Source: a virus. Taken from it: DNA of 58,325 nt. Where the stretch lies: IMG/VR virus record IMGVR_UViG_3300021289_000002, positions 1 to 58,325 of that record. One strand, given 5' to 3'. Position numbers and translations under genes: made by a program. Position 1 is the first letter of the stretch. Each line of letters starts with the position of its first letter. The notes below the pieces were generated by a model. It searched no databases and was not told the origin of the DNA. It saw only the letters and a list, made by a program, of their open reading frames with translations. This document shows positions 25,391-34,792 of this stretch, piece by piece.

Positions 25391-27715
25391 ATGAACTTCA
25401 CTAAGGCCGGCTCGGTCGAAGCTGACGTATATGCCATGCTCCTGGCAGACCAACCGCGGGCTCAAAACCGAGCACTCGTAAATGCCCTGTTTAATGGTGA
25501 GGGACCATACAGCGAAGAGGAAATAGAGCAAAATCACGCCTCCACAAACGTTAACGACCTCTCGGCAACGGTCATTAATCAGAACGCCAGGGCTCAATTC
25601 GACAACGCCTTTTTGCTTCCGGACCCGCTGTTCACGGTCGAAGTTGACTACGGCCCACGCCATAAACGGATCGAGCTAGGGACCAAAATTACACAGAAGA
25701 TCAACCGCATCATTAAGAACTCGGCCGATTTTGCGGAACTCCAAAGCTCAGTGTTTGCGAACACGGTTTTGCACGGTCCAGGTCCTTCAATGTGGGAAGA
25801 CGAATACGCTTGGTTGCAAGAGCCGCTAGGCGTCGAGGACGTGCTCATTCCGGGCAACACCCTCCGGAGCATGCGAAACCTCGAGAAATTTGCGATCTAT
25901 CGCCAATACACTGGGGCGAAGCTTTGGCGGATGACTCACGGCCCGCGCGTTGACAAGGCTTGGAACATGCCGCTAGTCGATAAAGTTCTGGCGTGGGTCG
26001 ATGAAGAGGCAAAAAGGGGAATGGGCCAAACCTGGCCTGACGTCTGGTTTCCCGAGAAGATCCAGGAACGGTTCAAGAGTGATAGCGGCATCTATGCCGG
26101 CGACATATCCCCAACGGTCAATTGCTGGGACTTCTACTTTTGGAGTGACGAAGACAATGTTTCAGGCTGGCGCCGACGAATCATTTTGGATGCCTGGGGC
26201 CAACCGGGCGTAGGCGGAGCGCCGCTATCGGCTGAAAGAAAGGGGATTGGCGAAAAAGTCGGCAAAGACCAATTCCTATACGATCCAAAAGAGCGTTGTT
26301 ATGCCTCGAAGCTTAGCGAGATAGTTCACTTTCAATGCGGCGACGCCAGCGCGGTAGCTCCGTTCCGGTACCACTCGCAGCGGTCGCTCGGCTGGCTGCT
26401 CTATGCCGTTTGCCATTTGCAGAATCGGCTCTACTGCAAATTCACCGATTCAGTTTTTGAAAGCCTGCTCCAGTACTTCCGGGTAGCGAACCCAATGGAT
26501 ATGGAGCGGCTGACCAAAATCGATTTGATCGACAAAGGACTTTTGCCGGAAGGGCTACAATTCGTTCGCCCGGAGGAACGCTGGAAAGTGGATCAACCTT
26601 TGGTGACCGAAGCTTTCTCGATGAGCCGGCAGCGGATGAATGACATGAGTACGTCTTTCACCCAAGACCTGGACCTTGAAAGTCAAAGCGAGGAAACGGC
26701 CACGCGGACCATGGCCAAAGTGAACTCTGCCGCGGCCTTGACTGGGGCAATCCTCAATCGTGCTTACATGCGCGAAAAGTTTCGTTACGTCGAGATCTGC
26801 CGACGCTTCTGTCGCAAAGACAGCAAAAATCCCGACGTGAATAAATTTCGCGTTGAGGTGTTGGAAGAGGGCGTACCGGAAGAGGCGCTTAACGCTGATT
26901 GCTGGAATATTCAACCGACCAAGGTAATTGGCGGCGGCAACAAGGTCCTTGGGGTTGCGATGGCCGATAAGTTGATGGCCATTCGTCCCCAGCTAGGACC
27001 GGAGGCGCAGCACACCGTTGATCGGATCTACATTTCGACCAATACCAACAATTGGGACCTGGCCCAGCAACTGGTACCGCAAGAGCCGCATATCAGCGAT
27101 TCGATCCACGATGCAGAATTGGCCTTTGGCGCGCTCATGCAGGGCATTCAGATCACGCCTAAGCCGGGGCTCAATGCGGTAGAAGTGGTCGAGACCATTC
27201 TGCGGCTGATGGGCGCCAAGGTACAAGGCATCATGCAAACCGATGGCGTAGGAACTCCGCAAGACGTTCAGGGCCTTAAGCTGGCCGCCAGCTACGCGCA
27301 GGCGTTTATCAACATGCTGGCTCAGGACAAAAACGAAAAGAGCCGGGTCAAAAACTTTGGAGATGTGCTAGGCAATATCGGCAACGACGTCAAAGCGATG
27401 GCCCAGCGCCAGCAGGAGGCCGCGCAACAGGCGGCAGCCAATAACGGCAACGGAGTTGACCCGGACACGCAGGCGAAGATCGATGCTTTGCTACTCACCG
27501 CCCGGACCAAATCGCAACTGGCCGCCCAATCGCATGCGCAAAAGACGGCGCAGAAGCAAATCGCTTTCGAGCAGAAAGTTAAGCAGGACGAAGAAAAGCA
27601 CGCGCTGCAAACCTCGCACGCGATGCGTGAACATGCTGCCGAATTGGCCAAGACCGAACTGGAAGCGGCCACCGCGCTTGCCCGCAAACCTGAACCAAAG
27701 CCCAAAAAGGAATGA
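25391..27715 (+). CDS. Portal protein
   Basis: 774 residues from ATG 25391; an upstream opening to 25211 overlaps the previous gene and is unlikely. The size and layout fit large podovirus portals: an N-terminal helical part, a core with repeated DY and aromatic pairs around residues 60-400 (for example RKHKRIELG-like basic stretch), and a long C-terminal helix rich in Gln, Ala and Lys (about 690-770) like a barrel crown. It forms the DNA channel at the capsid vertex and anchors terminase and the tail. Assigned by position and architecture rather than one motif. Confidence 0.7.
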   Translation: MNFTKAGSVEADVYAMLLADQPRAQNRALVNALFNGEGPYSEEEIEQNHASTNVNDLSATVINQNARAQFDNAFLLPDPLFTVEVDYGPRHKRIELGTKITQKINRIIKNSADFAELQSSVFANTVLHGPGPSMWEDEYAWLQEPLGVEDVLIPGNTLRSMRNLEKFAIYRQYTGAKLWRMTHGPRVDKAWNMPLVDKVLAWVDEEAKRGMGQTWPDVWFPEKIQERFKSDSGIYAGDISPTVNCWDFYFWSDEDNVSGWRRRIILDAWGQPGVGGAPLSAERKGIGEKVGKDQFLYDPKERCYASKLSEIVHFQCGDASAVAPFRYHSQRSLGWLLYAVCHLQNRLYCKFTDSVFESLLQYFRVANPMDMERLTKIDLIDKGLLPEGLQFVRPEERWKVDQPLVTEAFSMSRQRMNDMSTSFTQDLDLESQSEETATRTMAKVNSAAALTGAILNRAYMREKFRYVEICRRFCRKDSKNPDVNKFRVEVLEEGVPEEALNADCWNIQPTKVIGGGNKVLGVAMADKLMAIRPQLGPEAQHTVDRIYISTNTNNWDLAQQLVPQEPHISDSIHDAELAFGALMQGIQITPKPGLNAVEVVETILRLMGAKVQGIMQTDGVGTPQDVQGLKLAASYAQAFINMLAQDKNEKSRVKNFGDVLGNIGNDVKAMAQRQQEAAQQAAANNGNGVDPDTQAKIDALLLTARTKSQLAAQSHAQKTAQKQIAFEQKVKQDEEKHALQTSHAMREHAAELAKTELEAATALARKPEPKPKKE

Positions 27716-27972
27716 GACAACTCGCCATTTTTATCAACATCGCCGGCCCGATTGACATGCCACCTCAAAAGGGTATGGGCGGGTTAGTTCACCAAATCGA
27801 GATGGGCGTAGCGGAGAAAGGCAACATCGATCCGCAGGCGGTGAAGCTCATCGTTCCGACGTCTGATCCAGGCAAAGCGCTCGATGCCGCTTGCAAAGCG
27901 ATGAAGGGTTTCTTACAAAAGCACTATGACCAGGGCCGAGCGCAAAGCCCGCCAAGCAAGATCCCGGCGTAA
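27712..27972 (+). CDS. Hypothetical small protein after the portal
   Basis: 86 residues, ATGA overlap with the portal gene. Begins FINIAGPIDM and contains a helix DAACKAMKGFLQKHYDQG. No family recognised. May be a head-assembly accessory given its place. Confidence 0.5.
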   Translation: MRQLAIFINIAGPIDMPPQKGMGGLVHQIEMGVAEKGNIDPQAVKLIVPTSDPGKALDAACKAMKGFLQKHYDQGRAQSPPSKIPA

Positions 27973-28031
27973 ATTGGTAGCCTTTTGGCTGTGGGGCTTT
28001 GACGGGCAACGCCCGCGTTGGTATTCACTTT

Positions 28032-28307
28032 ATGGCTATTGACCCGCGGAAACGCTTTCGAGAGTCCCCTTATGGCAAAACCTGGCACGATGCTGTAGCT
28101 GCTGACTGGTTCCAGGAAGGGCTACAAGCGGCAATTGCCTCAATGGCCCTCGCCGGTGTCGATGTGGGGGATGGCACCCAAGCGGCGGCTGCTTACTTTC
28201 GCATGGAAGGCGCCAAAAAGCTCATCACTACAATGATGAACCTATGCGAAATTCCACCTGAGCCCAAAGCGCCGGGGATGCCGGCTAACCTCAAACGGAC
28301 CAAATGA
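28032..28307 (+). CDS. Hypothetical small protein
   Basis: 91 residues from ATG 28032; the frame could extend to 27999. Contains TWHDAVAADWFQEGLQAAIA and a helix AAAYFRMEGAKKLI. No family recognised. Coupled to the next gene by ATGA. Confidence 0.55.
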   Translation: MAIDPRKRFRESPYGKTWHDAVAADWFQEGLQAAIASMALAGVDVGDGTQAAAAYFRMEGAKKLITTMMNLCEIPPEPKAPGMPANLKRTK

Positions 28308-28504
28308 CGACGGAGGATCTAAAGCTGCTCCGGTCCCAACTTGGTTCCATGCTCGAGGGAGAATTGTCACCAAGCCGCGATTTGACGCTCGAAGAAATGG
28401 AGCGCGAGCGTAGGATTATTCGTGACTACATGCGCAACGTCGATACCTCGGTCTGCGCCATTGTCGGTAACTATCTGATCTTCAAACGACCACCAGGAAT
28501 CTAA
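28304..28504 (+). CDS. Hypothetical small protein
   Basis: 66 residues, ATGA overlap with the previous gene. Helical, acidic N-terminus (TTEDLKLLRSQLG) followed by EEMERERRIIRDYM and a hydrophobic end. No family recognised. Confidence 0.5.
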   Translation: MTTEDLKLLRSQLGSMLEGELSPSRDLTLEEMERERRIIRDYMRNVDTSVCAIVGNYLIFKRPPGI

Positions 28505-28508
28505 TTTT

Positions 28509-29840
28509 ATGCCCGATGTAATTGCCCCCCCTACACCTTCCGCACCCTCAACGCCGGCAGCGCCCGCCGCCCCGGCCGCTCCTTCCGCCCCAGTCATTCC
28601 GTCTGGAGCGCGCGAGCCCGCCGGCAGTGATGCCTTTGGCGATATCGATGCCCTGGGGACTGATGACGGCAAGCCCGAGCCCGCGCAGCGGCCCGAAGCT
28701 AAAGAGGGCAACAAAGATTTTGTCCGAGGCCCGGATGGCAAGTTTGCGCCGCGAACGCCCGTCCAGGAACCGGAAAAGCCCAAGGCCGAGCTAGACAAGC
28801 CCGAACTCCCGAAGCCTGAGCTCGAGAAGGCGACCACGCCACCGGCAGAAGTCCCATCCGAAAAGATGGCGCCGAAGCAACTGCGCGAAGCTTACGAAGC
28901 GCTCAAGGCCAAGCACAAAGCGCTCGAGACCGAGCATACGACGCTCAAGACCAAGGCCAGCACACCGGCAGAAGATCCAGAAAAGAAGACTCTGGCCGAA
29001 CGCCTGGCCGCGCGCGAGAAGCGCCTCCAGGAAGTAGAAGACGAATTGAGGTTTACCGATTACAGCAAATCGGAAGAGTACAAAGAGAAGTACGAAAAGC
29101 CATTTGTCGAAGCTTACATGAATGGCCGCGCAAGAATCGCCTCGATGAAGCTGGCCGCTAAAACCAACGAGGAAACGGGGGAAATCATTCCAGGCCGGGA
29201 AGCCACGGCGGCAGACTTTGACGCGCTGATGAAGATCTCTGATGACGACGTTGCCGCAGACTGGGCCGTTGAACATTTCGGCAGTAAAGCCTCCCTTGTG
29301 CTCATTCAGCGTGAGCGCGTCCAGGAGTTGAACCAGGCCCGAAACAAAGCGCTCGAGGAATTCCGCAAGATCGGCAGCGAACGGGAAAAGACTCGCGCCA
29401 CTGAGCTTGAAACCTTCCGCAAGCGGTTCGGTGAAATCGTCGATACCAACATCAAATCGGCAGCGGAGAAATATCCGCAGTGGTTTCAACCGGACCCGGC
29501 CGATGCCAAAGGCAACGAAATGCTGGAGAAAGGCCAACACCTGGTTGCCCGCGTGGTGGCTAATGGCGCTCCGGTCAAAGAGGGAGACAAGCCGATGACC
29601 CCGGAAGAGTATGCCTCGGCAGTGGCGGCCGTACGGCAAAAAGCCGGCGCTTTCGACCGGCTGGCGCAGCGGCATCAAGCGGCTACCGCACGCATCGCAG
29701 AGTTGGAAAAAGAGCTGCAACAATACAAAGCCTCGGTACCTGGACCGGGCGACGGCAAGGGCGCTGCAGGCGTCATTGACGAAGAAACAATCGACGGCGC
29801 CATGGCCAAGCTGGAACGGGATTATGCACGGGAAGGTTGA
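28509..29840 (+). CDS. Scaffold-like head assembly protein
   Basis: 443 residues. A Pro/Ala-rich N-terminus, then a Pro/Glu/Lys-rich linker, and from about 120 on long charged helices (EKKTLAERLAAREKRLQEVE, about 160-180) with heptad character; C-terminal residues 380-410 add another coil. It lies directly before the major capsid gene, the usual place of a scaffold, and its acidic low-complexity sequence fits. No protease motif seen. Confidence 0.65.
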   Translation: MPDVIAPPTPSAPSTPAAPAAPAAPSAPVIPSGAREPAGSDAFGDIDALGTDDGKPEPAQRPEAKEGNKDFVRGPDGKFAPRTPVQEPEKPKAELDKPELPKPELEKATTPPAEVPSEKMAPKQLREAYEALKAKHKALETEHTTLKTKASTPAEDPEKKTLAERLAAREKRLQEVEDELRFTDYSKSEEYKEKYEKPFVEAYMNGRARIASMKLAAKTNEETGEIIPGREATAADFDALMKISDDDVAADWAVEHFGSKASLVLIQRERVQELNQARNKALEEFRKIGSEREKTRATELETFRKRFGEIVDTNIKSAAEKYPQWFQPDPADAKGNEMLEKGQHLVARVVANGAPVKEGDKPMTPEEYASAVAAVRQKAGAFDRLAQRHQAATARIAELEKELQQYKASVPGPGDGKGAAGVIDEETIDGAMAKLERDYAREG

Positions 29841-29866
29841 CAAGGCCGGCTGATTCGGCGAATAGT
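29837..29866 (+). promoter_or_regulatory. Candidate promoter before the capsid gene
   Basis: TTGACA (29837-29842) overlaps the stop of the scaffold gene; after 18 bases AATAGT (29861-29866). The -35 is perfect, the -10 partial. Confidence 0.35.
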
Positions 29867-29886
29867 CCCCATAGTTCTTAGTGTAA

Positions 29887-30022
29887 CCGGGAGTCACTAC
29901 CCGGATCGGATTGGTCCGCGCGTGTTCATCCGAGCGTAAATTGGCGTTAGAGGAAATCGCCATCCCCAAGCTAAGTCTCTGTGCTGGCAATGTGCCCGCC
30001 TGGAGCAAACTAACTCTAACGC
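29887..30022 (+). promoter_or_regulatory. Structured leader of the capsid gene
   Basis: Two elements in the 199-base gap. CCGGG (29887-29891) pairs with CCCGG (29900-29904) over an eight-base loop. GCGTTAGAG (29944-29952) pairs perfectly with CTCTAACGC (30014-30022) over 61 bases, placing a long arm just before ATG 30040. This may stabilise the abundant capsid message. No gene seen here. Confidence 0.4.
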
Positions 30023-30039
30023 TGTGAAAATTTACGTTT

Positions 30040-31683
30040 ATGGGCCGCATCGTTTCCTGTTCCGCTTTCACTCAATTTCTTGTCAATCAAGAGCCAGTTT
30101 TCGATAAGTACATCATCAAGGATATCCGTCCGGAGGACAGTTGGCTCGCCCACGTCACCGGCGGCACCTGGGAGGCTTGGTCTGGTACGCAGCACACGCG
30201 CGACCGATTCAACGCCGTCTTCCCGAACACTACCAAGGTTTGGACGCCCACAACCGCGGTGGGCTGCCTCGGGACCCCTTGCGATAAGAACGAGCATCAA
30301 ATCGGCTGGGGCTCGACGCGCATTACCGAATTCCTCGAAGAGCAATCCTGGCAGACGCCGCTTTTGTGCTTCGACCAAATGATGCACGTGACCCACGCCA
30401 AGGAGCAGTTCGCTTACATCATCAGCGACATTCTGCGCCCGGTGGTCAACTGGGTCCAGGGCTCGTTCATCCGCAAACGCGGAGCTCAGTACGTGGACAA
30501 CAAATTTGTGGCCAACCGCAACTTCGGATCGAGCGCCAGCAACTTCGTGTTCAACTGGGTCACCGTGGGCGACGAAGAGCGCTATATCGATACCAACACC
30601 CCGCCGACCAGCGTGTTCAAGCTCACCCCGCAAATGCTGCAACGCATGGTCGAGCCACTAATGCGGCTGGGGTACCTCGGCAAAAATCCGTTCAAGGACA
30701 AGACCCCGCCCATGCTCGAGCTGGTGACCGACACGCAAACCACCTGGGAATTGGATCGCCTCGGCGGTGCAACCGGGTTTGGATCTGCGCCTGGATCGCC
30801 GACAGTCAGCGGCAATTGGCGGTTCCTCGAGTGGGAAGCGGCCAACAAGTATTGGGCCTACGGTTTCAACGGCCAGATTGGCAACTATGCCGTGCGGACC
30901 GATCCTTTCGGCCTGCGGTTCAATTACGTTGGCATCGTCAACGGGCTGTACCGGTACCAAGTGGTGTTGCCGTATAAGAACATCGCGAGCAGCGGCGCCG
31001 GCAGCCAGCCGGGGCTTAAGTCGGTCAACAACCCCGACTTCGACAGCGCTCAATTCGCGTTCAGCTACATTTGGCACGCGCGGATCATGCAACTCCTGAC
31101 GGCTCAATCCGAGCAGGTCAATCCCGAGATGCCGTTTGCGCGCCGCAATTGGGCCGGCAAGTGGCAATTCGTCATGGACAACCTCGGCGCGGACGTCAAC
31201 GGCTGCGTGATCGAGAACAAGCGCCGCAATAAGGGGCAGTTCATTAACGACTTCAAGCAGGCCATCGCGCCCGACCACACTGAGTTTGGCGTGCTGATCT
31301 TCCACAAGCGCGAACCTTCGTGCATCTACGAGATCAACACCTGCAACAACGATCCGGGTTATCCTACTCAGGATTACAACTCGGCGCCGTCCGCTTGCGC
31401 TGACGACCACTCGGGCACTAGTCCGGACCCGGTTAACACGGTCAACACCTTCACGCCGGTTAAAGAGTCGAGCACGGGCACGTATGAAGTGCCGGCCAAC
31501 TCGGCAACTTGCGAGGGTGGTCCGCTCAGCCACGCGGCGATCACTGGATCGACCACGCTGGCCGCGCTGGTGGTTCAACTGAACCAGTACCTCGGCTTTG
31601 CCGGTACCTGGGCAGTGGCCAGCGGCACAACGATCACGCTGACTGGCAGCTGTGTCAGCTTCGGTTTGCCGTTCGCGCAATAA
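30040..31683 (+). CDS. Major capsid protein
   Basis: 547 residues. It follows a scaffold-like gene and carries many aromatic and Trp residues in its shell-like core (TGGTWEAWSG, WTPTTAVGC, WGSTRITEFLEE, DILRPVVNWVQG), a layout consistent with an HK97-type fold. The last about 130 residues (from ADDHSG) form a separate Ser/Thr/Gly-rich beta domain, probably a surface-exposed insertion or decoration-like extension. It is flanked on both sides by strong RNA structures. Assignment is by context. Confidence 0.7.
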   Translation: MGRIVSCSAFTQFLVNQEPVFDKYIIKDIRPEDSWLAHVTGGTWEAWSGTQHTRDRFNAVFPNTTKVWTPTTAVGCLGTPCDKNEHQIGWGSTRITEFLEEQSWQTPLLCFDQMMHVTHAKEQFAYIISDILRPVVNWVQGSFIRKRGAQYVDNKFVANRNFGSSASNFVFNWVTVGDEERYIDTNTPPTSVFKLTPQMLQRMVEPLMRLGYLGKNPFKDKTPPMLELVTDTQTTWELDRLGGATGFGSAPGSPTVSGNWRFLEWEAANKYWAYGFNGQIGNYAVRTDPFGLRFNYVGIVNGLYRYQVVLPYKNIASSGAGSQPGLKSVNNPDFDSAQFAFSYIWHARIMQLLTAQSEQVNPEMPFARRNWAGKWQFVMDNLGADVNGCVIENKRRNKGQFINDFKQAIAPDHTEFGVLIFHKREPSCIYEINTCNNDPGYPTQDYNSAPSACADDHSGTSPDPVNTVNTFTPVKESSTGTYEVPANSATCEGGPLSHAAITGSTTLAALVVQLNQYLGFAGTWAVASGTTITLTGSCVSFGLPFAQ

Positions 31684-31690
31684 AGTATCT

Positions 31691-31737
31691 CGCCAAAGCC
31701 GGGTATGAGCTTCACTCTCATACCCGGTTACCTGGCG
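31691..31737 (+). terminator. Large hairpin after the capsid gene
   Basis: CCGGGTATGAG (31699-31709) and CTCATACCCGG (31717-31727) form a perfect 11-base stem with a seven-base loop; an outer pair CGCCA (31691-31695) with TGGCG (31733-31737) extends it. No T tract follows. It may be a partial terminator or a 3-prime stabiliser of the capsid message. Confidence 0.5.
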
Positions 31738-31751
31738 CTGTTAGGGGCACG

Positions 31752-31788
31752 GGCCGCGGCGGTAAGTCTGGTCATAGCTGCCGCGGCC
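31752..31788 (+). terminator. Second hairpin after the capsid gene
   Basis: GGCCGCGGC (31752-31760) pairs perfectly with GCCGCGGCC (31780-31788) over a 19-base loop. It lies 14 bases after the first hairpin. No run of T follows, so it is not a classical terminator. Confidence 0.45.
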
Positions 31789-31831
31789 TCCCCAAAATGA
31801 AACGAATAAAAGTTAACTTCACTCAAACCAT

Positions 31832-32113
31832 ATGGAAGGCGATCCCAATTATCCCGGCTCGGAAACGAGTGCCAACGGAAATTCAGAACCAGAAGGGAAG
31901 CCGCCTGGCGAGGGTGAGAAGACCGGGGAAACCTTCCTTATTCCCAAGTCAGCCTTGAAGGGGGATTACAAGGTTGGCGATACTTGCACGTTTAAGATCG
32001 TGCATGAGTATTCGGACGAACTTGAAGTTGAGGACAAAGGCGGCTCCAAGCCTGAGCCCGAGTCCATGGAATCGGCGCAGGGCGAACTCGACGACGTATC
32101 AATGCCGGCATGA
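31832..32113 (+). CDS. Hypothetical protein, acidic
   Basis: 93 residues, with a disordered Gly/Pro/Glu-rich N-terminus, a short strand-rich core around KGDYKVGDTCTFKIV and an acidic C-terminus. No family recognised. Could be a minor head or decoration protein. Confidence 0.55.
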   Translation: MEGDPNYPGSETSANGNSEPEGKPPGEGEKTGETFLIPKSALKGDYKVGDTCTFKIVHEYSDELEVEDKGGSKPEPESMESAQGELDDVSMPA

Positions 32114-32352
32114 ACGCGACAACGGTCCAATCTCTAATGACGGCTGGCGCCTGCTATCAGTGCTACGGACCACTGACGACGTTTGAGCTTTTGCAAATCA
32201 CGTTGCTGGCTCAAATCAGCCTGGACAAAAACCCGGCTAACGACGTGAGCCCCGCAGGGCTTATGTCCCAAGCCTCTTGCCTAAGTTGCGGGCTGGGTGG
32301 GTCCACGGGTCAACTGATGATCCTGGCGCTGCTGACGCAGATCGCCTCTTGA
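32110..32352 (+). CDS. Small protein with two CxxC-LLxQI repeats
   Basis: 80 residues, ATGA overlap with the previous gene. It is two copies of one motif: residues 10-42 (AGACYQCYGPLTTF then LLQITLLAQIS) and 51-80 (SQASCLSCGLGG then MILALLTQIAS). Each copy has CxxC and ends in a hydrophobic helix LLxQI. A third copy without the cysteines opens the following fibre protein. It may be a partner or assembly piece for that fibre. Confidence 0.6.
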   Translation: MNATTVQSLMTAGACYQCYGPLTTFELLQITLLAQISLDKNPANDVSPAGLMSQASCLSCGLGGSTGQLMILALLTQIAS

Positions 32353-32353
32353 A

Positions 32354-34792
32354 ATGTCGATCCCAATTCAAGCTTTGCTCGATGAAAGCGCCGGCTACCT
32401 AGGCGCTGGACTCAGCCAATCCCAAGCCCTACAAGTTGCCCTGCTGGCGCGGATTGTGGCTAACGGCGGAGTATCGCAGCCAGCCGCAAAATACGTGGTC
32501 ACCTCCGCGAGCTACGCGCCCACGGTGGGAATTCCGGTGGCAATATCGGCACAATTGGCCAGCGCCAACGGCACGGCGGTCAAAACTCCCGGCCTGGTAG
32601 TGACATGGAGTAAGACTGGAGCCGGCGGATCTTTCAGCGCGCCGACCAGCGTTACGGATGCAAACGGGATTGCGACCGTCAATTTCACGCCCAGCAATAC
32701 CGCCGGCGTGGTCTATGCCATCACGGCGACCGATACGAACGCGATGACTGGCACATCGGCCAACATCACGAGTGTTGCGGGCGCGGCCACGGCCTACGTG
32801 GTTACGTCCAACAATTATTCTCCAGCGGCCGGGGCCACCGTTGCCGCCTCCGCTCAACTGGTCGATGCCCATGGAAACAGCGTTAGCACTGCTGGCATTA
32901 CCGTTACATGGAGCAAGACCGGAGCAGGGGGAAGCTTTTCCGCGCCCACGAGCAACACAAACGGCAGCGGAGTGGCCACGGTCAATTTCACGTGCGGAAC
33001 AGTTGCCGGCGTGGTTTATGTGCTGACTGGTACGGACGGCAGCGCGCGGACTGGCTCGAGCTCCAACGTAACAGTTGGCCCGGAAGCAGCCGCCAAATAC
33101 ATCGTTACTTCTAGCGACTACGGCCCGGTTGCTGGTTCGAACATCACGATCACCGCGCAGCTAACCGACATTTACGATAATGCGGTAAGCACGGCAGGGC
33201 TCACAGTTACTTGGACCAAAACCATAACTGGAGGATCTTTTGCTTCGCCAACCAGCAACACAAATGGAAGTGGCGTTGCTACGATCGTTTTCACAACTCC
33301 GACTACGGCAGGCTTTGGTGGGCTGATCACCGGCACTGACGGCGGCGGGTTAACGGGTCACACGAGCAGTATCGAAACGGTTGCCGGCCCAGCCACAAAG
33401 TATTTGGTGACTTCGAGCAGCTATGCCCCTGTTGCCGGCGCTGATGTCACAATCACCGCGCAACTGTCCGATGCCAACAATAATGCAGTAGCAACCTCCG
33501 GTCTCACGGTGACTTGGAGTAAGACTGGCGCGGGCGGATCGTTTGGATCGCCAACCTCCAATACCAATGGCAGCGGTATCGCCACGGTCACATTTACGAC
33601 GGGCACAACTGCTGGAGTTGCCTATGTGGTGACTGGCACGGATGGCGGCGGATTGACGGGAAGCACAACGGCTATAACCAGCGTGGCCGGCGCAGCGGCC
33701 AAATACCTGGTTACCTCGAGCACGTACGCCCCAATAGCTGGCCAGGGCGTTACCATTTCAGCGCAATTGGCCGATGCCAATAACAACGCAGTGAGCACTT
33801 CGGGCCTGACCGTGACCTGGAGCAAAACGGGTACTGGTGGATCTTTCGCTTCGGGTACCAGCAACACAAACGGCAGTGGGATTGCGCAGGTAGTTTTCAC
33901 GACCAGCGTTACACCGACAACCTACACGGTGACAGGAACGGACGCAGGCGCCCTGACCGGCACAAGCTCAAACATCGTTTCGGCTTATAGCTCGATGGTA
34001 GATGACTGGGCCGCTCGGGTAATTACTAACGGCGGCGCTGCGGTATCGGCAGGAACCAAGGACGCGGTCAACAAGTTTTACCTGGGGATGGTGACCGATG
34101 GGCTCGACGCTTTGATGATCGCGGATCTGCACGTTGTGCCTGACAACCTCACGGCAGCACGAACACCGTTCTTCAAAAATGCCGGCAGTGACCCTTGGAC
34201 CAATCACAATTTTGTGGCCGGGGATCTGACGGTCAACGGCCTCGTGGGCAACGGCAGTAGCAAGTATCTCGAGACCGGGGTAAATCCAACCAGCGTTTAC
34301 GCTTCGGACAATGACGGCGGGTACACCTATTACGAATCAGCCCTTTCGGTGAGTCTGCAAAGCATGCGGCTATTGGCGGTCGATAATGTCAGCGCTCCGA
34401 ACCGGTACGATGGGCTGGACGCGCGCGCCGGCGGCGGCACTACGCTTGAAGGGGCGATCAATGCTGCCTGGACCAGCTCCTACACGCTCACCTCTGACTA
34501 TGCGAGCTTCTGCTCTGTGAACCGGACGGCTTCGAATGCCGTGGGTCTGTATCAAGCCAACTCTTCGATCGGGTTCAATACTCGAAACACTAGCAGCGCC
34601 GCGGCGGGCACGCGGGTCAATTTCCAACTGTTTGCTTTTGTCTGGAACCTGAACAACGGGACACCTTTATTTTACAGCGCAGGCCGCGCCTCATACTTTG
34701 GTATCCACAAAGGCATGAACGCAACCCAGGCGCAAAACTACTATAATCGCGTGCAACAATTGCGCGTCGATTTAGGGGGCGGCTATGCCTAA
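32354..34792 (+). CDS. Ig-repeat adhesin-like fibre protein
   Basis: 812 residues. The N-terminus has a short helix motif (ALQVALLARI) shared with the previous gene. Five invasin-like Ig (Big_1) repeats of about 100 residues follow (about 45-550), each starting with AAKYVVTS-like strands and containing LTVTWSKTG and SNTNGSGVATV-like turns. The last about 265 residues are a different beta-rich domain that may bind a carbohydrate or other receptor. The repeats should form a rod that presents the tip domain to the host. No signal peptide. Likely a tail or head fibre. Confidence 0.75.
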   Translation: MSIPIQALLDESAGYLGAGLSQSQALQVALLARIVANGGVSQPAAKYVVTSASYAPTVGIPVAISAQLASANGTAVKTPGLVVTWSKTGAGGSFSAPTSVTDANGIATVNFTPSNTAGVVYAITATDTNAMTGTSANITSVAGAATAYVVTSNNYSPAAGATVAASAQLVDAHGNSVSTAGITVTWSKTGAGGSFSAPTSNTNGSGVATVNFTCGTVAGVVYVLTGTDGSARTGSSSNVTVGPEAAAKYIVTSSDYGPVAGSNITITAQLTDIYDNAVSTAGLTVTWTKTITGGSFASPTSNTNGSGVATIVFTTPTTAGFGGLITGTDGGGLTGHTSSIETVAGPATKYLVTSSSYAPVAGADVTITAQLSDANNNAVATSGLTVTWSKTGAGGSFGSPTSNTNGSGIATVTFTTGTTAGVAYVVTGTDGGGLTGSTTAITSVAGAAAKYLVTSSTYAPIAGQGVTISAQLADANNNAVSTSGLTVTWSKTGTGGSFASGTSNTNGSGIAQVVFTTSVTPTTYTVTGTDAGALTGTSSNIVSAYSSMVDDWAARVITNGGAAVSAGTKDAVNKFYLGMVTDGLDALMIADLHVVPDNLTAARTPFFKNAGSDPWTNHNFVAGDLTVNGLVGNGSSKYLETGVNPTSVYASDNDGGYTYYESALSVSLQSMRLLAVDNVSAPNRYDGLDARAGGGTTLEGAINAAWTSSYTLTSDYASFCSVNRTASNAVGLYQANSSIGFNTRNTSSAAAGTRVNFQLFAFVWNLNNGTPLFYSAGRASYFGIHKGMNATQAQNYYNRVQQLRVDLGGGYA
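32490..33990 (+). repeat. Five tandem Ig-like coding repeats
   Basis: The coding sequence for five Big_1 domains repeats at about 300 bases. The second to fifth copies share phrases such as SNTNGSG and VTWSKTG, while the first is more diverged. The high similarity at DNA level could allow recombination that changes the number of repeats, altering fibre length. Confidence 0.7.

Noticed and set aside
28791-30071. 426-codon minus-strand open frame opposite the scaffold gene
   Set aside because: It is the shadow of the charged scaffold gene; no ribosome site, no domains, and the plus strand has the coupled neighbours.
30658-31680. 340-codon minus-strand open frame opposite the capsid gene
   Set aside because: Shadow of the capsid gene's codon usage; no recognised domain or start signal.
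31684-31831. Short frame from ATG 31798
   Set aside because: It reads through the next gene in another frame and has no features of its own.
32490-33990. CRISPR array
   Set aside because: The repeats are about 300 bases and code for Ig domains; no short spaced direct repeats are seen.
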